Shown piece after piece: positions 8,610 to 17,440 of a stretch of DNA of 38,286 nucleotides (its first letter is position 1; each line of letters starts with the position of its first letter). The DNA is from Collinsella aerofaciens. Its GTDB lineage: Bacteria > Actinomycetota > Coriobacteriia > Coriobacteriales > Coriobacteriaceae. The notes below the pieces were generated by a model. It was not told the origin of the DNA. It saw nothing but the letters and a program-made list of their open reading frames with translations, and searched no databases. Where the stretch lies: assembly GCF_015554145.1 (NCBI RefSeq), contig NZ_JADNHZ010000017.1:22688-60973 (forward strand). The letters are read 5' to 3'. A program made the translations under genes and the position numbers.

Positions 8610-8633
8610 ACAGATTATCTGTTTATCATTGTA
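8610..8633 (-). promoter_or_regulatory. Extended -10 promoter and palindrome before the ATPase operon
   Basis: On the minus strand TGTTACAAT (TACAAT at 8633-8628) fits an extended -10 box; no -35 box is evident. The 13-nt palindrome ACAGATTATCTGT (8610-8622) lies where transcription would begin, about 25 nt before the start codon. A repressor bound there would block the operon. Confidence 0.5.
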
Positions 8634-8883
8634 ACACACAGACGGTTTAGCTGCATGGGGTTGCACTCTGTTTGCGAACTTCACCACTTAGTATGCATGT
8701 CGACCGCGTGCTGCACGATGTGGCATTCTCGACAAAGGCAACCACTTCATAAAGGAGCGGAGCTGTGACCCGGAATCATCGGCACGACAAAATGGATGTA
8801 GAAACGCGGCTGTGACTTTTATTTCCAGAGTGTTGGCTCCGCGCGGCGAAACGGCCATCTCGTCAGCCGCGGCTGCCGTCATA

Positions 8884-8961
8884 TTACGGGCCTAGAGCCC
8901 GCCACTTGCTCAGGATGACCGGGAAGGACAAGGGCAGTAGGAGAAGGATGATCCTGTCCAT
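8884..8961 (-). CDS. Possible 25-residue hydrophobic peptide
   Basis: An ATG at 8961 is preceded by AGGGGGTGG about 5 nt upstream and followed by 25 codons ending in TAA. The peptide is a short run of Leu, Ile, Pro and Val (MDRIILLLLPLSFPVILSKW) with a basic tail. It has the size and shape of type I toxin or leader peptides. No antisense RNA promoter is proven. It could equally be a chance frame. Confidence 0.25.
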   Translation of the reverse strand: MDRIILLLLPLSFPVILSKWRALGP

Positions 8962-9089
8962 ATGACCACCCCCTGACTCGTCGAACCGCGGCCTGGATTG
9001 CCGCGGGCTTCGGAAAGTAAGGCAGAGGACGACGCGCTCCGCATCCAACTAAATGTAATACAAAAATACGTACGCATGTTCGTGTTTTA

Positions 9090-9098
9090 TGTTACACT
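9090..9098 (+). promoter_or_regulatory. Extended -10 promoter for the RhuM-Fic gene
   Basis: TGTTACACT fits an extended -10 (TGn-TACACT) inside an AT-rich segment that contrasts with the GC-rich DNA on both sides. It closely resembles TGTTACAAT before the ATPase operon. The leader to the gene would be about 220 nt. Confidence 0.35.
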
Positions 9099-9324
9099 AT
9101 ATTTACCAGAACAAGACAGGGTAAAAGTCGCTTCGGAGGCCCCCAATGGTACGAAGCGCCGGCGCCGCGGATCCCCGCTGCCCCGACCCTGGCTTAGCCG
9201 GCGCACGCGACGCCGACTGACCGGCGGGATGCCGGTTGAAGCTACGTAATACCGGCATGTTGAAACCACTCGGCCTCCGGCGTGCTGGTCATGGCATGTC
9301 GACTAAACCGAAGGGGCATACATC

Positions 9325-10271
9325 ATGGACAATTCCACCGCAAGCCAGCAGCTCGCCTTGTACGAGGACCCCGACCGCACCGTCCACTTGGACGTGCGCG
9401 TCGACGGCGACACGGTCTGGCTGACCCAACAGCAGATGGCGGCATTGTTTGGACGCGACGTCACAACGATTCGCAAGCATCTAAAATCAGCATCCAAAGA
9501 AGAGCTTTGCGACATTCCAACTAGTGCATTTTTTGCACTAGTTCAAAACGAGGGCACGAGGACGGTCAAACGACAGGTCGAGCACTACAACCTCGACATG
9601 GTCATCTCGGTTGGCTACCGCGTGAAGTCTCAGCAGGGCGTATACTTCCGCCGGTGGGCAAATGGCGTACTAAAGCAGCACCTCCTGCAGGGCTACTCCA
9701 TCAACCAAAAAAGGCTCGAGGCGCTTGGAACGGTCTTCAAAGTCCTCGAGCGATCAAGCACGCCGGAGCTCTCCGGCGCGGCCGAGGTGCTGCAGAGGTA
9801 CCTTCCGAGCCTTACCCTGCTCGATGAATACGATACGGGGAGGCTTCAGGCGCCCCAGGGCAACGAGTCCAACTGGATGCTCGGTTATACCGAAGCCCTC
9901 GAAGTCGTCCGCAGCCTACCGTTCTATTCGTCATCCACCCTGTTCGGACGAGAGCGGGACAACCAGTTTGCCGGAATCATCAGCACCCTCTATCAGGGCT
10001 TTGGCGACCAAGACTTATATCCCTCCGTTCAAGCAAAGGCCGCCAACCTTCTCTACCTCGTAGTGAAGGACCATCCATTCTTGGATGGCAACAAGCGCTC
10101 TGCGGCGGCGCTCTTCATTCACTTCCTCGATAAAAACGGAGTTCTCCGAGACGGAGAGAGAGACTCCGCGTGGAGGGCAACGCGCTGGCGGCGATGACGC
10201 TCATGGTCGCCCTCTCCGACCCAAGCGAAAAGGACTCAATGGTTGCGCTGGTGGAGAATTTCATCGCGTAG
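9325..10271 (+). pseudogene. RhuM-family protein with C-terminal Fic/Doc domain, frameshifted
   Basis: ATG 9325 has AAGGGG 8 nt upstream. Residues 1-130 are the RhuM/DUF N-terminal region, with WLTQQQMAALFGRDVTTIRK as a DNA-binding-like helix pair and YNLDMVISVGYRVKSQQGVYFRRW as its signature. The C-terminal part is a Fic/Doc domain with HPFLDGNKRSAAALF at 250-264, the Doc-type HPFxxGNKR motif used for AMPylation or phosphorylation of target proteins. At (GA)5 (10154-10163) the frame is lost and a stop follows at 10195-10197. Removing one GA restores family sequence: EGNALAAMTLMVALSDPSEK then a TAG at 10269-10271. The catalytic motif lies before the shift, so partial activity cannot be excluded. 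It may be a toxin or phage-response factor. Confidence 0.8.
10154..10163 (+). repeat. (GA)5 tract at the frameshift
   Basis: Five GA units end at 10163. With four units the Fic protein reads through in family frame to 10271. Such a short dinucleotide tract can slip during replication, so this may be a reversible switch, a fixed mutation or a read error. Confidence 0.7.
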
Positions 10272-10309
10272 CGCCTTCGCCCGAACACCAGAATCGACGT
10301 TCTTCCATA

Positions 10310-10417
10310 CAGCAGATGCAAGTTGGCGCGCTGCCAAATGGAGTAACCGACCAGTTGCACCAAATAGGCATAGCCCTTAGTGGCCTTAGCGGCTCTCGAC
10401 AGCAGTTAAACCATTGT
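10310..10417 (-). pseudogene. Fragment of an AAA-type ATP-binding protein, C-terminal lid region
   Basis: Directly after the stop of the large glycosyltransferase, one minus-strand frame reads LLSRAAKATKGYAYLVQLVG then YSIWQRAN. This matches the helix GYPxLIQLVGYxxW found after the ATPase core of AAA proteins with a winged-helix tail. Nothing of the Walker region is present, and the other end joins the 3' side of the Fic gene. It is a decayed remnant; the assignment rests on one short block. Confidence 0.35.
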
Positions 10418-12904
10418 CTAAAGCGAGAAATACTCACTCACGGCAGATAGGTTCGGCCCCAGCCACGGATCACCCGTCAAGAAGAACTCCGGCCAGCGCT
10501 GCATGAACAGTGCCTGTTCGCGTTTCCAACGTCGCAGCTTTTCCTCGTTGGCCTCTTCCCTGCCGCGCGAGGTGAACTCGTAGTGGTACAGCTCGGCATA
10601 GGGCGTAAAGATGGTGCGGTAGCCAGCTTCCCGCACGCGCAGGCAAAAGTCAGCGTCGTTAAAACCGACGGCAAATTCCTCGTTGTAGCCGCCGACCTGC
10701 TCAAATACGTCGCGTCGCACCATCTGACAGGCACCTGTTACGGCGCTAAAGTTACCCGGACGTACGGCGCGGGCAAGATAGCCCTCGCGCTTTGCCGAGA
10801 AATCCTGGTTGGCATGGGCAAGTGCGCCACGCACACCAACCAATATGCCAGCGTGTTGCACCAGATGGTCGGCAAAGTAGAGTTTGGCGCCCACCACGCC
10901 CGCATCGGGACGCTGCAGATAGCCCATCATCTCTTCGATAAAGTCGGGGCTTATGACCTCAGTATCATTGTTCAGCAACAGAAGGTAATCACCCTTGGCA
11001 TGCTCAACGCCAAAGTTGATAATCTTGGAGTAGTTGAACTCTCCCGGCCAGTACACAACGCGCGCAGCGCCCTTATCGTCAGACGCTGCAGCCACGCGCT
11101 CCGGCAGGGCCTCGTAATACGCAAACGTCTCCGGATCTTCGCTGTTGTTCTCCACTAGGACAATCTCGTAGTTAACATACGTTGCCTTCTCGGCAATCGA
11201 CATCACGCAGGCGTCAAGCGTCTCAACGTGGTCCTTGGTAGGAATCACAATGCTCACGAGCGGCGCAGGTTCCGGCAGTGCATAACGCATGCGGTAGACG
11301 AACGGCGTCTCGGTCTCCTCGACCTCGCCGCGAACGCCCAGGGCGTCAAAGTGGCGCTGCAGCGCAAGGCGACCGGCCTCGATGGCATACGGCTTGCTAT
11401 CGGCAGAGCCATCTGCGGTCGAACCCGGGTGCACGCGCCAGTGATACAGCACGTGCGCAACATGCTCAAACCGCGCGCCCGCCGCAAGGCAGCGAAGCGT
11501 AAGGTCGTAATCCTGGGCGCCCGCGACGTCTTCTGGCGACATGCCAATGTGATCGATGAGCGCCTTCTCCACCATCAGGAAATGCGTAACGCAGTTATGG
11601 CTATAGAGCAGGTCGACGTTGAGCCGCGTCTTAAAGACCGGCTGGCCCCACTCCCCCGTTTTCTGGAACATGTCCTCGTCGCAGAACAGGACCTGGGGAC
11701 GCTCGCCCTCGGCAGCCTTGTTCAGCGCGGCAACATAGTGGAATAACGCGTCCGGTTCCAGAATGTCGTCATGGTCCAAGAACGCGATGTAGTCGCCCGT
11801 CGCTTGTTCAATACCAGCGTTGGTGTTGACCACAATGCCGCCGTTGCCGGACAACTCGATGCGGCGAACGCGCTCGTCATTGGCGTCGGCCGCAAGATTA
11901 GACACCGCGTCCCATTCGGGCGAGGCATCCATCAGCAGCAATTCCCAGTTGTCATAGCTCTGGGCTAGCACCGAGTCCAGCAGCTCGCGCAGGTAGAGCC
12001 GATCGGTTTTGTAGCACGGCACCACAATGCTCACGAGCGGCCTATAGGCAAAGGCCACCGAAGCGACACGCTGGCACGCCAAATCGCCCGACTTTGCGCG
12101 ATGCTGCTCAAACCAACGTCGATAAGCTGCGTCGTCTGCACGCGCGTCCTTCATGCGGTTCCAGCTGTCGTCGACCATGCCGTTGTACAGGCGACCATCC
12201 ATGGCGCAAAACCCGCTCTGGATCTGCTCTGTGGGATCGCTCGCAATCGCGTCAAAATCCCGTATATCCTGAGGCATCTCAACGCTCAGATACGTTTTAT
12301 TGACGCGGCATCCGTTCTGCTGCGGCACATCGACCTGCGATTCGAACACATGCACGGTAACATCGATGGCGTTCATACGCGTATCGAAGATCTGGAGCTC
12401 AGGTGCGCACTGGGGGTCTCCCGCCCAGGTAACCTCATAGCGCCACACCGCGCCGGCGTCTGCCGGCAAATAGCGAATGGCATCGATCTCGTAGAGGCCG
12501 CAGTGTTCGCCACGCTGCGCATCGCGGATAAGAGCGCACAGTGCAGGCTTTGCTTTGTAGTTAATCTTGGATTCCAGCTTGGCCACGCGGCTATCGAGGC
12601 AAATGGAGCCCAGCCTTTGGCCACCGGATGCAAATGTGACGTCAATCGTAGAGCCGTCCAAAAAGGGAAGCACCAAGACAACGAGCTCGCGCTCATAATC
12701 GGCAACGGAAGGACAAAACGCAAGCACGCGGCCATGATCAACCGGGAGCACCAGCGACGGCACACAAGAACCGCCCGTCGCCGCATGAGCAAACGCTTGA
12801 GAACCCTCCCGCTCAATAAGCGCGGCGACATCCTGACCGGCAAAACGAAGCAACACAAACAGTCGGCCCTGACTGCGGCAAAGTGCCAAACGCTTGATAC
12901 TCAT
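10418..12904 (-). CDS. Large glycosyltransferase with two GT2 domains
   Basis: The 828-residue protein has an N-terminal region (about 1-290) without recognised motifs, then two GT-A domains of family GT2. The first begins at PLVSIVVPCYKTD and has YIAFLDHDD as its metal-binding DxD. The second begins at PLVSIVIPTKDH and has YLLLLNNDTEV. The acceptor-side motif FNDADFCLRVREAGYR in the second is typical of rhamnosyl and related transferases. There are no membrane helices. Two active domains in one chain suggest alternating addition of two sugars to a surface glycan. It starts at the base next to the stop of the preceding gene and is the last gene of a five-gene operon read from 17328. Donor and acceptor are unknown. 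Confidence 0.85.
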   Translation of the reverse strand: MSIKRLALCRSQGRLFVLLRFAGQDVAALIEREGSQAFAHAATGGSCVPSLVLPVDHGRVLAFCPSVADYERELVVLVLPFLDGSTIDVTFASGGQRLGSICLDSRVAKLESKINYKAKPALCALIRDAQRGEHCGLYEIDAIRYLPADAGAVWRYEVTWAGDPQCAPELQIFDTRMNAIDVTVHVFESQVDVPQQNGCRVNKTYLSVEMPQDIRDFDAIASDPTEQIQSGFCAMDGRLYNGMVDDSWNRMKDARADDAAYRRWFEQHRAKSGDLACQRVASVAFAYRPLVSIVVPCYKTDRLYLRELLDSVLAQSYDNWELLLMDASPEWDAVSNLAADANDERVRRIELSGNGGIVVNTNAGIEQATGDYIAFLDHDDILEPDALFHYVAALNKAAEGERPQVLFCDEDMFQKTGEWGQPVFKTRLNVDLLYSHNCVTHFLMVEKALIDHIGMSPEDVAGAQDYDLTLRCLAAGARFEHVAHVLYHWRVHPGSTADGSADSKPYAIEAGRLALQRHFDALGVRGEVEETETPFVYRMRYALPEPAPLVSIVIPTKDHVETLDACVMSIAEKATYVNYEIVLVENNSEDPETFAYYEALPERVAAASDDKGAARVVYWPGEFNYSKIINFGVEHAKGDYLLLLNNDTEVISPDFIEEMMGYLQRPDAGVVGAKLYFADHLVQHAGILVGVRGALAHANQDFSAKREGYLARAVRPGNFSAVTGACQMVRRDVFEQVGGYNEEFAVGFNDADFCLRVREAGYRTIFTPYAELYHYEFTSRGREEANEEKLRRWKREQALFMQRWPEFFLTGDPWLGPNLSAVSEYFSL

Positions 12905-13972
12905 CTACACTTCTCGCTTTCCCAGGGCGTTCGCTGCCATGCGCTTGCAGGCACCAAGGCGCCCAAACCTCAAGACGTCGTAATCGAACATGAGCTTTTT
13001 GCACTCACGTGCATTGGGGGCCTTGCTGGTAAGCGCCGCACGCACCATAGCAGCAACAGAAGGAGCGCATTGTGCGAGCGCGGCATCGCTACCCACGGCA
13101 GAACCGGCAAGCGCCGTGGCAACGGCAGCAAACACCTTGCCGCAGTCCGAACCCAGCAACCTGAGCGCATCGTACAGCACCAGATCGCACAGGAAGTACG
13201 ACAGGTCATCGGCATGCTGAGCATCGAGACCGTCGCGCTGCCAGTCAGCCAGCACCGCGGAGTAAATCTTCACGTGCTCCAGCAGGCGCGTCTCGTCGTC
13301 GTAGCGCATGGTGTCCATGAGCGAGCCCTTGCGCGCCACACGGTAGTCGTACAGCTTGTTCGAGATAAGTGCGGTCTTGCGCGAGCGACCGTACACGGCA
13401 AAATCGAAGACCTGGTCCTCGCCATACTTGACGGTTTCGTCGAACACGATCCCGTTGCCCAGCAAAAACTCACGTTTGCAGGCGGTGCGCCATGCAAAGG
13501 GGCGAGATGATTCCTTAAACAGCAGGTCAGAGTTATAACCTTCAAACGACACATCGCGCGGACTCAGCACATAGTTAAGCCACGGATACCCCGCCTCCAG
13601 CGGATACGGATTCGCGCCAAAGGTCAAAACGTCGCAGTCCTGGCGCTCAAAGGCATCGACGATCACGCGGCATGCATCGGGCGTAAACCGGTCATCGGAA
13701 TCCAAGAACGCAACGATAGACGCCGTGGACGCGGCGATGCCTGCATTACGCGCACTCGACAAACCACCGTTGGGCTTATCGACCAGCGTAAAGCGCGTAT
13801 CCTTTTTGCAATATGCAACCGCAATGTCGCGCGACCCATCCGGCGAGCCATCGTTGACCAGCACGCCTTCCCAATCGGGCATATCCTGCGCAAGCAGGGA
13901 GTCCAGGCACCATGCCAGGCACTCCTCCACGTTATAGATGGGAACGACGACGGAAATCTTGGGGGTAGCCAT
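12905..13972 (-). CDS. GT2 glycosyltransferase
   Basis: The 355-residue protein begins PKISVVVPIYNVEECLAWCL, the GT2 nucleotide-binding strand, followed by LVNDGSPDGS and FLDSDDRFTPDA with the DxD metal site. KPNGGLSSARNAGI is the conserved donor-side loop. The C-terminal half is a variable acceptor domain. GTG at 13978 is possible, but ATG at 13972 is placed better, 9 nt after GGAG. It lies 12 nt after the preceding gene and abuts the next. Likely builds a surface polysaccharide with its neighbours; the sugar is not predictable. Confidence 0.85.
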   Translation of the reverse strand: MATPKISVVVPIYNVEECLAWCLDSLLAQDMPDWEGVLVNDGSPDGSRDIAVAYCKKDTRFTLVDKPNGGLSSARNAGIAASTASIVAFLDSDDRFTPDACRVIVDAFERQDCDVLTFGANPYPLEAGYPWLNYVLSPRDVSFEGYNSDLLFKESSRPFAWRTACKREFLLGNGIVFDETVKYGEDQVFDFAVYGRSRKTALISNKLYDYRVARKGSLMDTMRYDDETRLLEHVKIYSAVLADWQRDGLDAQHADDLSYFLCDLVLYDALRLLGSDCGKVFAAVATALAGSAVGSDAALAQCAPSVAAMVRAALTSKAPNARECKKLMFDYDVLRFGRLGACKRMAANALGKREV

Positions 13973-13984
13973 AGTCACTCGCTC

Positions 13985-15103
13985 CTACTGTGCGGCCGGC
14001 ACATCATCGGGATGCGGGTTGTCACCGTAGGTGCGCTGATACGTCAGTACGCGCCAGACCAGCGGCAGGCCGCCAATCTTAAAGTAATGCATAAACGTAT
14101 TGAGCTTGCCCGGCTTCTTAAAGTCAAAGCGCGAATCGATATAGGCACGGGGCGACTTGACCATCAGTCGCAAGTCGGTCTCGCCGCGCGGGTCGAAGAG
14201 CGACAGGTCAAAGCGACCGGCATCCCAATCGGCCTTGAGCTCGGGAGATGCCTTCTTCCAAAACTGCTCACGCAGTTCGTCGACCAGACGCTCATCATTC
14301 CAACGGTACGAATCGACCTTCATGCGCATTAAAATGCCCTGGAGCTGAGCCTTGAGCTCGGGACGCTCGTCCAAAAAAAGTTGCATCTCGGCATATTCGT
14401 CGCACACGCAAAACACCTTATTAGGCGAATTAACGGAGCTCTTCTCGTTATCCTGGCGATAGCACAAAACGGGGTCCGCAATAAACGCGGCACGCTCGGC
14501 ACAAGCCCAAACCTTAAAGTTAAAGCCTGCGTCCTGATACGAGGCACCCGGCGTGGGAAGGAACCGAATCTGATTGTCGTTGAGGAACTCGCGCCGATAG
14601 ATAGCCGACCAAATGGAAGGTTTGCGGTAGAAGATGCCCGGGCGATCGACGGGGCGATACGCGGCGCCCGTCATATGCTCGTCGATAATCCCAAACAGCT
14701 CACGGCGCTCGCTGGGCGTGGACCAATACAGATAGAAATCACCTTTAACCACATCGGCGTGCTCGGCATCTGCCTTGGCAACCAGTTTTTGGAGCGAGTC
14801 CTCAAACATAAAGTCGTCGGACTCAAGGATGCCCACGTACTCACCGCGCGCCATCTCCAGGCCACGGTTCATCGAGTCGCCGTAGCCGCTGTTGGCCTTG
14901 TCGATCATCTTTACACGGGGGTCGTGCTCCATGTACTCGCGGATGATATCCGGCGAGCTATCGGTGGAGCCGTCGTTGATGCAGATGATCTCGATGTCAT
15001 TGAGCGTCTGCGCCACGGCGGAATCGAGGCACACGCGCAGATAGCGCTCGACATTGCAAATGGGGACAAGCAGCGAAACTTTAGGGGTATCAGAGTTCTG
15101 CAA
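13985..15103 (-). CDS. GT2 glycosyltransferase (paralogue of the operon's first gene)
   Basis: It uses a TTG start at 15103, fixed by GGGAGG 6 nt upstream, and codes 372 residues. The GT2 core is VSLLVPICNVERYLRVCLDS, IICINDGSTDSSPDI and YVGILESDDFM; ESDD replaces the usual DSDD. KMIDKANSGYGDSMNRGLEM and the block FLPTPGASYQDAGFNFKVWA are shared nearly word for word with the gene at 16225-17328, so the two arose by duplication and then diverged in their C-terminal acceptor halves. Family members of this kind extend capsule or teichoic-acid-like chains. Confidence 0.85.
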   Translation of the reverse strand: MQNSDTPKVSLLVPICNVERYLRVCLDSAVAQTLNDIEIICINDGSTDSSPDIIREYMEHDPRVKMIDKANSGYGDSMNRGLEMARGEYVGILESDDFMFEDSLQKLVAKADAEHADVVKGDFYLYWSTPSERRELFGIIDEHMTGAAYRPVDRPGIFYRKPSIWSAIYRREFLNDNQIRFLPTPGASYQDAGFNFKVWACAERAAFIADPVLCYRQDNEKSSVNSPNKVFCVCDEYAEMQLFLDERPELKAQLQGILMRMKVDSYRWNDERLVDELREQFWKKASPELKADWDAGRFDLSLFDPRGETDLRLMVKSPRAYIDSRFDFKKPGKLNTFMHYFKIGGLPLVWRVLTYQRTYGDNPHPDDVPAAQ

Positions 15104-15177
15104 GAGAACCTCCCGTTGAATAGCGTGTAACAGGGTTATTTTAGCAGCCGAGTTGCGGCGGGCGGCAGCGCTTGGAA

Positions 15178-16218
15178 TTATAGAAAGCGCTCCAGGCAGG
15201 CTTTGAGACCGCGAGTCGAAAGATAGAACAGCGTGGCGTCTGCCATCGAAACGCCCGAGGTCGCCGCAACGAGCTTGTGGGCAACACGGCGAACGGCACC
15301 CTTAGCAGGCATATCCGCCCACTCCGTTCCCAAAAACGTCGTGAGGTCCATGTTGACGCGAGCCGCCACGCGATGGAAGTCATCGGCATCCAAGCGCGCC
15401 AGATCGAACACAATTAGGTCCAAAAACCAAGTTATCAGCTCGCCGGGACACAGGTCCAAAAGACCATAGGCCGCCCAGTCTTCCAAGACCTCCTCGAGCA
15501 TCTTCATGTGGGCGTCAAGCTTTTTGGCGCGCGCCTCGGCACTGTTGAACTCGTGCGTCGCCGATTCGCTCTCCATCACGTAGTGGTAGAACTTGTCAGG
15601 CGTGACGACGGTCCTGCGGGCAAGCGCATAAGCCGCAAATTGGAAGACGACGTCCTCGCCCAAAGCCAAACCGGGGGCGAAGCGAATGCCTTCGCGATTG
15701 AGCAGCTCGCGCGAAAAAGCCGCACGGCAGGCATAGGGCTGCGCATTCGAATGGAACAGCAGTTGGGGATCAAGGGCGCCGAAGGTACCGGCTTTGGGGC
15801 TCATGAGTTGCTGGACGCGTTTGGGGGCAGCATCGGCAGGTTCACAGACGCCGCCAAAAACGGCGGCCTCGGCATCTGCAGACTCCATGGCATGCAGCAC
15901 GCGCTCGACCGTCTGGGCATCGATGCAATCGTCGGCGTCCACAAAAAAGACGGTCTCGCCCTCGGCGGCATCGATACCGGCATTTCGAGCACACGAGACG
16001 CCCGCGTTTTCCTGGTCAATCACCAGCACGCGATCGTCGGCCTGCGCGATCTGGCGCAACACGTTCAACGAATCATCAGTCGAACCGTCGTTGACGCAGA
16101 CAACCTGAATCGAGCGCTCGGACTGGGCCAACAACGAATCGAGGCATCGCTGAATGGAGCGCACGGAGTTGTAAACGGGGACGACAATGGTAGCTTTAGG
16201 ACACGAGGCCTCTCCCAT
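15178..16218 (-). CDS. GT2 glycosyltransferase
   Basis: The 346-residue protein has ATIVVPVYNSVRSIQRCLDS, VVCVNDGSTDDSLNVL and VFFVDADDCIDAQTVE, with the DxD site. It starts at ATG 16218, 6 nt after the stop of the first gene of the operon. A 74-nt gap separates it from the next gene, the only sizeable gap in the operon; I see no clear terminator in it. The C-terminal domain resembles that of the gene at 12905-13972 (similar blocks around GEDVVFQFA/GEDQVFDFA). The sugar specificity is unknown. Confidence 0.85.
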   Translation of the reverse strand: MGEASCPKATIVVPVYNSVRSIQRCLDSLLAQSERSIQVVCVNDGSTDDSLNVLRQIAQADDRVLVIDQENAGVSCARNAGIDAAEGETVFFVDADDCIDAQTVERVLHAMESADAEAAVFGGVCEPADAAPKRVQQLMSPKAGTFGALDPQLLFHSNAQPYACRAAFSRELLNREGIRFAPGLALGEDVVFQFAAYALARRTVVTPDKFYHYVMESESATHEFNSAEARAKKLDAHMKMLEEVLEDWAAYGLLDLCPGELITWFLDLIVFDLARLDADDFHRVAARVNMDLTTFLGTEWADMPAKGAVRRVAHKLVAATSGVSMADATLFYLSTRGLKACLERFL

Positions 16219-16224
16219 GCCGAC

Positions 16225-17328
16225 CTACCCCCTCAGCGATTCGATGAGGAAGGCGGCGACCACGCCAGGGCCTCCAACCGAGGCGTAATACTTAGCGCGC
16301 CCCAAGGCACCATCCGTCGCAAAACTCGGATGCTCGTCAACCCAGCCCTCAGGATCTTTGAGGATGGCAGCGAGATTCGCGCGCTTCCACGGCTTGAGGT
16401 CGTCAAGCGAAAACTCCCCCGCGTCCAAGGCCGCCTGAAATTCCTTAGCCATCTGAACCAGGAACTCCTTATAGAACTTAGGCGCCAGGCGCACGTAGTT
16501 CCACATGTACGAATCGTACTTAATGAGCTGATTGAACTTGAGCATACGCTCGACGTCATCGCTTGTGTGATTGCGAGCATAATCCTCTCGAATCCAACGC
16601 TCAATCTCGGCATACTCGGTATTGACGCAAAAGACCTTAGCCGAAGAATTGACCGAGGAATTCTCGTTGTCCTGGCGATACGACAACACGGCATCATGCA
16701 GATAAACAGCTTTATCGGCACACGCGATCACCTTAAAGGCAAATGACGTGTCCTGAAAGGATGCCCCCGGAGTCGGCAGGAACTTGATACCGTTGTGCTC
16801 AAGAAAATCGCGACGGTACACGGCCGACCAAATCGACGGCTTTTGCTTAAAGAACTGCGTCGTATCGCTCGGGTTCACCGGCTTGCCGCAATCCTGAGGT
16901 CTAAACATCTCGTGCAGCGAACGGCGCTCCTCGGGCTTAGACCAGTAGAAATCAAAGTTCGCCTTTGCAAAGTCGGCATTATTGGTATCGGCGGCCGAGA
17001 CAAGCTTTTCGAGTGCGTCGGGCGCCATAAAGTCATCGGACTCCAAGATGCCAACGTACTTGCCACGCGCCATCTCCAGGCCGTGGTTCATCGAGTCGCC
17101 GTAGCCGCTGTTGGCCTTGTCGATCATCTTGACGCGCCCATCGCGCTCCATATACTCGCGGATAATCACCGGCGAGTTGTCGGTCGACCCGTCGTTAATG
17201 CAGATGATCTCAATATCCTTGAGCGTCTGTGCCAGGGCGGAATCGAGACACTCGCGCAGGTAGCGCTGAACATTGTAAATGGGAATAAGCAGCGACAGAA
17301 CAGGGCTGCCAGAGACGTTAGTAGACAA
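16225..17328 (-). CDS. GT2 glycosyltransferase, first gene of the operon
   Basis: It starts at TTG 17328 with AAGGAG 5 nt upstream and codes 367 residues. The core is LSLLIPIYNVQRYLRECLDS, IICINDGSTDNSPVII and YVGILESDDFMAPDA, and it shares the SGYGDSMNHGLEMARGKY and FLPTPGASFQDTSFAFKV blocks with the paralogue at 13985-15103. No transporter, polymerase or flippase gene lies in this operon, so export must be handled elsewhere. A divergent gene starts 112 nt away, so the promoter lies in 17329-17440, but I cannot pick its boxes with confidence. Confidence 0.85.
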   Translation of the reverse strand: MSTNVSGSPVLSLLIPIYNVQRYLRECLDSALAQTLKDIEIICINDGSTDNSPVIIREYMERDGRVKMIDKANSGYGDSMNHGLEMARGKYVGILESDDFMAPDALEKLVSAADTNNADFAKANFDFYWSKPEERRSLHEMFRPQDCGKPVNPSDTTQFFKQKPSIWSAVYRRDFLEHNGIKFLPTPGASFQDTSFAFKVIACADKAVYLHDAVLSYRQDNENSSVNSSAKVFCVNTEYAEIERWIREDYARNHTSDDVERMLKFNQLIKYDSYMWNYVRLAPKFYKEFLVQMAKEFQAALDAGEFSLDDLKPWKRANLAAILKDPEGWVDEHPSFATDGALGRAKYYASVGGPGVVAAFLIESLRG

Positions 17329-17394
17329 ATGTGCTCCTTAGGAAATACCTGTCGTTTCATGGTATCAAAGGGTCAGCGCGCCAGCGGGCGTTTA

Positions 17395-17400
17395 TATAAT
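17395..17400 (+). promoter_or_regulatory. -10 box for the divergent acyltransferase gene
   Basis: A perfect TATAAT lies 41 nt before the ATG at 17441, inside TTTATATAATCTATGG. The region 17 nt upstream (GTCAGC) is a poor -35. AAAGGA lies 6 nt before the start codon. Confidence 0.5.
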
Positions 17401-17440
17401 CTATGGAGCTCGCAGAGGCAAACCGATACGAAAGGACGTC

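Larger units (their letters stand above)
8634..9324. other. Long intergenic region between ATPase operon and RhuM-Fic gene
   Basis: No full-length gene is visible. It contains the minus-strand extended -10 box, a possible 25-codon hydrophobic peptide gene (8884-8961), an AT-rich plus-strand promoter segment near 9050-9110, and a GC-rich leader of about 220 nt before the RhuM-Fic start. That leader has a small hairpin ACCGGC-GGGAT-GCCGGT at about 9221-9237. Open frames in the leader have no family resemblance I can name. Confidence 0.4.

Noticed and set aside
12101-13510. 469-codon plus-strand open frame across two genes
   Set aside because: It is antisense to two glycosyltransferases that have full catalytic motifs, and has no ribosome site or recognisable domain.
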